Shown piece after piece: positions 4,716-7,682 of a stretch of 7,682 nucleotides of DNA. Positions within the stretch are counted from its first letter, which is position 1. Every line of letters begins with the position of its first letter. The notes under the pieces are model-generated. The model had not been told where the DNA came from. It saw only the letters and a list, made by a program, of their open reading frames with translations, and searched no databases. The translations under genes were made by a program, and so were the position numbers. Origin of the DNA: Candidatus Aminicenantes bacterium UBA2199 (GTDB taxonomy: Bacteria > Acidobacteriota > Aminicenantia > UBA2199); NCBI GenBank assembly GCA_002327965.1, contig DCVB01000128.1, positions 1 through 7,682 on the forward strand, given 5' to 3'.

Positions 4716-6743
4716 ATGGGCAGAACGCGAGCCGGCGACCGCCTGCGGACCAACGGGGAATTCCTTCATGCGCTGCTGGAGCACGCTCCCTTGGGCGTGC
4801 TGCTCATGGACATGGAAAACCGCCTGTTGGAGGCAAACCCGTTCTTTCTCCGCCTGCTGGGCGTTCCCTGGGAGACGCTGCGGGGTCGTCGTCTCGAGGA
4901 GAGCCTCCATCATGCCGGAATCACGGACGCCCTGGCAGACGCCCGCACCGGCGGTTCGGGACATTTCGCGGGAACCGTGTTCGTGGGCGGGCGCGACGCG
5001 GAACTCCGCCTGGACGCAACCCGCCTGCCGGGACGGGCCGGCGCCGAACCGGCACTGCTCGTCCTCATGGAGGACCTGAGCGAGACCCAGGCCATGGAGC
5101 GGCAGCTGCGGGAGCGGGACGAGTTGCTGCAGGCCTTCTTCGCCCAGTCCTTGGACGGCTTCTACATCGCGACTTTCGACGAACCGCTGCGCTGGGACGA
5201 CACCGTGGACAAGGAGGCCACGCTCGAGTACGCACTGGAGCACCTGCGCATCACCCGCATCAACCAGGCCATGCTTGACCAGTACGGTTGGAAAGAATCG
5301 GACATGATCGGCGTCCCCACCAGTCATTTTTACAAACACGACCGGGTCCAGAACAAGGAAGACCTGCGGGCCCTCCTGGAAAGCGGCCACCGTCACATCG
5401 AGACCTGCGAGCGCCGCGCCGACGGCAGCATTGTCTGGTTCGAGGGCGACTACATCGTGCTCTACGACGAGAACGGGCTGCAGCGCGGCCATTTCGGCGT
5501 CCAGCGCGACATCAGCGAACGCAAGCAAGCCGAGGAGGAGCGGAGGGCCCTCGAGGCGCAAATGCTCCAGGCACAAAAACTGGAAAGCCTCGGCGTCCTG
5601 GCCGGCGGCATCGCTCACGACTTCAACAACCTGCTCACCGCCGTCCTGGGCAACATCAACCTGGCCCAGTCGGTCTGCGGCCCTGGGAATCCGTCGGCAC
5701 GTTACCTGGAAGCGGCCGAGCGCACCCTGCTCAAGGCAGCCGACCTCACCCGGCAGATGCTGGCCTACAGCGGCCGCGGGAGCTTCGCCGTGGAGCCACT
5801 GGACCTGAACGCTCTTGTGCAGGAAATGAGCCATCTGCTGGCCGTGTCCATCCCCAAGAAAACGATCCTGAACAGTCACCTGGAGCCGGAGCTGCCCTGG
5901 GTCCACGCCGATGCCTCCCAACTGCAGCAGGTGGTGCTGAACCTGGTCACCAACGCCGCCGAGTCCATCGGCGAAAACCAAGGCCGGATCGACATCGTCA
6001 CCGGCCGTGAGCGGCTCGCGGCCGGAACCGCCGACGTCCTGCTTCCGTCCCGCGAACTGGAACCGGGCGAGTACGTTTTCCTGGAGGTGGCCGACACCGG
6101 CTGCGGCATCGCCCCCGAGCTGCTGGAAAAGATATTCGACCCGTTTTTCTCGACCAAGCGCGCCGGGCGCGGGCTGGGTCTCTCCTCCATGGTGGGCATC
6201 CTCAGGGCTCATCGAGGCGGCATCCGCATCCACAGTCAACCCGGGCGCGGTTCGACGTTCCGCGTCTACCTCCCAGCCGGTTTGGGGACGATCCGCAAGC
6301 AGGAGATCCCGGTTGCCGGCGAAAGCCCGAAACTCACCGGCACCGTGCTGCTGGTCGACGACGAGCCCGCGATCCTGGAGACCGGCGCAGGCCTGCTTAG
6401 CCAGTTGGGATTTCAGGTGCGCACGGCCCGGGACGGCCAGGAGGCGGTGGCGCTTTTTTCCGTCGACCCGGCCGCCGTCGACTTGGTGCTGATGGACATA
6501 ACCATGCCGCGGCTCGGCGGCCGCGAAGCCTGCCTGGCCATGCGCGCGCTGCGCCCGATGTTGCCGGTCCTGCTCAGCAGCGGCTATGATGAGCGTGAAT
6601 CACTGCGGGACCTGCCGCGGCAGGGCGTTACCGGGTTCCTGAAGAAGCCCTATCGCGTCCAGGAACTGCGCCAGGCCATCATCAAAATCCTGCCGGGAAC
6701 CTCCGGAAGCAATCGCGGCGGAATGGAGGTGAATTCAGGTTGA
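4716..6743 (+). CDS. Soluble hybrid sensor histidine kinase (PAS-PAS-HisKA-HATPase-REC)
   Basis: 675 residues with no membrane segment, so a cytosolic sensor. Order: PAS 1 (about 14-125), PAS 2 (about 133-270, ending GHFGVQRDISERK), HisKA with the H-box GGIAHDFNN and phosphoacceptor His301, and an HATPase_c domain with N-box Asn413, G1 box DTGCGI at 460-465, F-box IFDPFFSTK at 473-481 and G2 box GRGLGL at 484-489. A C-terminal receiver follows (about 542-658) with DDE at 548-550, phospho-acceptor Asp594 in LMDITMP and Lys644 in KKP. All catalytic residues are present. Autophosphorylation at His301 and transfer to Asp594 are expected; the output partner is unknown because no separate response regulator adjoins. 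The start is placed at ATG 4716 because it lies just ahead of PAS 1 and right after a good promoter; in-frame TTG codons upstream lie inside that promoter. The end overlaps the DUF192 gene by 9 bases, tail to tail. Confidence 0.93.
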   Translation: MGRTRAGDRLRTNGEFLHALLEHAPLGVLLMDMENRLLEANPFFLRLLGVPWETLRGRRLEESLHHAGITDALADARTGGSGHFAGTVFVGGRDAELRLDATRLPGRAGAEPALLVLMEDLSETQAMERQLRERDELLQAFFAQSLDGFYIATFDEPLRWDDTVDKEATLEYALEHLRITRINQAMLDQYGWKESDMIGVPTSHFYKHDRVQNKEDLRALLESGHRHIETCERRADGSIVWFEGDYIVLYDENGLQRGHFGVQRDISERKQAEEERRALEAQMLQAQKLESLGVLAGGIAHDFNNLLTAVLGNINLAQSVCGPGNPSARYLEAAERTLLKAADLTRQMLAYSGRGSFAVEPLDLNALVQEMSHLLAVSIPKKTILNSHLEPELPWVHADASQLQQVVLNLVTNAAESIGENQGRIDIVTGRERLAAGTADVLLPSRELEPGEYVFLEVADTGCGIAPELLEKIFDPFFSTKRAGRGLGLSSMVGILRAHRGGIRIHSQPGRGSTFRVYLPAGLGTIRKQEIPVAGESPKLTGTVLLVDDEPAILETGAGLLSQLGFQVRTARDGQEAVALFSVDPAAVDLVLMDITMPRLGGREACLAMRALRPMLPVLLSSGYDERESLRDLPRQGVTGFLKKPYRVQELRQAIIKILPGTSGSNRGGMEVNSG

Positions 6744-7199
6744 AGGACCCGACGCAGCGGCCGGCGGCGGGATGAATATTTTGTCGCCGACCTGCAGTTT
6801 CAGCAGCTTGGCCGTGCCGCCGGCGAACTCCAGCACGTAACGCGCCGGTATTTCCGATTCGTAGCTTGGGCAGGGATCGGCCATGCAGGGCGGGACCGAT
6901 TCGTGCATGGCGACGACCTGCCCGGCGCTGTTCAGGAAGATCATGTCCAGGGCGATGAGGGTATCCTTCATCCAGAAGCTGCGCAGCTCCTCCTCGGCGA
7001 AAACGAACAGCATGCCGTAGTCGCTCTTGAGCGTGCGGCGCTGCATCAGTCCCAGGGCGTGTTTTTCCGGCGTATCGGCGATCTCCACACGGAACGGCCG
7101 GTCCGCCACGTAGATGGTCATGAAACGGGCTCCGCCGGTCGCGGCGGCGCAGCGGCAGCAGGCCAGGACCAGCAGCAGGAGCACGGCGATGCGTTTCAT
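6735..7199 (-). CDS. Exported DUF192 family protein
   Basis: 154 residues. An N-terminal signal (basic MKR, hydrophobic 4-13, then a Cys cluster 14, 15, 17) predicts export. VLAC at 11-14 resembles a lipobox imperfectly, so either a lipoprotein or a protein cleaved after the AAA near 20 is possible. The DUF192 core is complete: GLMQRRTL at 50-57, GMLFVF at 62-67, FWMKDTLIALDMIFL at 75-89, a PCMADPCP pair of cysteines (105 and 110, possible disulfide) and YVLEFAGG at 121-128. The biochemical function of the family is not established. Its ATG overlaps the pcm stop by four bases (ATGA), so it is probably translated by coupling from pcm. It ends in a Pro/Ala-rich tail overlapping the 3' end of the kinase gene. 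Confidence 0.88.
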   Translation of the reverse strand: MKRIAVLLLLVLACCRCAAATGGARFMTIYVADRPFRVEIADTPEKHALGLMQRRTLKSDYGMLFVFAEEELRSFWMKDTLIALDMIFLNSAGQVVAMHESVPPCMADPCPSYESEIPARYVLEFAGGTAKLLKLQVGDKIFIPPPAAASGPST

Positions 7200-7682
7200 A
7201 CCAGGGGGACGAAGATGACGCCGATCAGGTCTTCGCTGTGGATGGTGCCGCCCTGCTTGCGGTAGCGCACCAGGCGCTGGTCCCCGCCGCCCACGGGGGC
7301 GATGGCGATGCCGCCCTCGGCCAGCTGGGCGAAGAGCTCCGGCGGAAATTCCGCCGGGGCGGCGGTGAGCAGGATGCGGTCGAAGGGGGCGAACTCGGGC
7401 CAGCCCTCCTGGCCGCGGCCGATCCTGAAAAAGACGTTGCGATAGCCCAGTTGCCCCTCCAGCACGGCGCGGGCGCCGGCGGCCAGCTCGGGGATCGCCT
7501 CGACGGTGTACACCCGGGCCGCCGTTTCCGCCAGGACCGCGGCCTGGTAGCCCGATCCGCTGCCGATCTCGAGCACCGATTCGCCGCCGCCCAGCTCGAG
7601 CCGCTCGCTCATGTAGGCCACGATGTAGGGCTGGGAGATGGTCTGGCCGTGGCCGATGGGCAGCGGGCCGTCGGCGTAGCCG
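7196..7682 (-). CDS. pcm: Protein-L-isoaspartate O-methyltransferase, 5' part cut by window edge
   Basis: Repairs isoaspartyl residues in aged proteins by SAM-dependent methylation. The last 161 residues are visible; the family is about 210-220, so roughly 50-60 N-terminal residues lie beyond the right edge. Numbering from the first visible residue: LPIGHGQTISQP at 7-18 (the family hallmark), SAM motif I VLEIGSGSGYQ at 36-46, the acidic Glu61 after it, and APFDRILLTAA at 98-108. The C-terminus FVPLV is standard though short. One oddity: the usual GDG that precedes the GW is GRG here (88-90), with Arg where an Asp is nearly invariant. The frame is open to the window edge, so an internal GTG at 7621 is not the start. 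The stop overlaps the DUF192 ATG. Confidence 0.93.
   Translation of the reverse strand, partial: GYADGPLPIGHGQTISQPYIVAYMSERLELGGGESVLEIGSGSGYQAAVLAETAARVYTVEAIPELAAGARAVLEGQLGYRNVFFRIGRGQEGWPEFAPFDRILLTAAPAEFPPELFAQLAEGGIAIAPVGGGDQRLVRYRKQGGTIHSEDLIGVIFVPLV

Noticed and set aside
4635..6239. 534-codon open frame on the minus strand under the kinase
   Set aside because: It is the antisense of a clear kinase gene with all catalytic motifs; such long shadows are common in high-GC DNA, and its product shows no known motif.

Overview
The window is GC-rich, densely packed bacterial DNA. Genes abut or overlap by a few bases, and no gene-free stretch exceeds about 100 bases. The gene set is bacterial: class I PurE, MtaB-type radical SAM enzyme, hybrid histidine kinase, DUF192 export protein and protein-L-isoaspartate methyltransferase. 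A bacterium with an envelope is implied by a membrane-anchored phosphodiesterase-fold protein and an exported DUF192 protein. The sequence alone does not fix the phylum. A zinc-ribbon/FHA protein, high GC and probable leaderless starts would fit a deep-branching group such as Acidobacteriota or Aminicenantes, but this is a weak guess.

Layout. (1) Positions 1-2397, minus strand: purD, purE and an mtaB-like tRNA methylthiotransferase cut by the left edge. Both junctions are 4-base ATGA overlaps, and a recognisable promoter and Shine-Dalgarno precede purD. PurD and PurE are steps 2 and 6 of IMP synthesis; the third gene modifies tRNA. (2) Positions 2471-4616, minus strand: a two-gene unit read from 4616. 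It encodes a small cytosolic zinc-ribbon/FHA protein, then a multi-pass membrane protein with an extracytoplasmic alkaline-phosphatase-superfamily domain that starts at TTG one base after the FHA stop. Most metal-binding positions of that domain seem to be lost. (3) Positions 4617-4715: a compact divergent control region with two good sigma70-type promoters back to back and a 22-bp inverted repeat between their -35 boxes. Both promoters lie so close to their ATG codons that both mRNAs are predicted to be leaderless or nearly so. (4) Positions 4716-6743, plus strand: a soluble PAS-PAS-HisKA-HATPase-receiver hybrid histidine kinase. (5) Positions 6735-7682, minus strand: a DUF192 protein and a right-edge-truncated pcm, joined by another ATGA overlap. 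The DUF192 gene overlaps the kinase tail to tail by 9 bases.

The most noteworthy part is the centre. A phosphopeptide-reader/membrane pseudoenzyme pair and a hybrid kinase share one divergent promoter region with a symmetrical operator-like element. This suggests co-regulation, but nothing in the sequence proves that the proteins act in one pathway.
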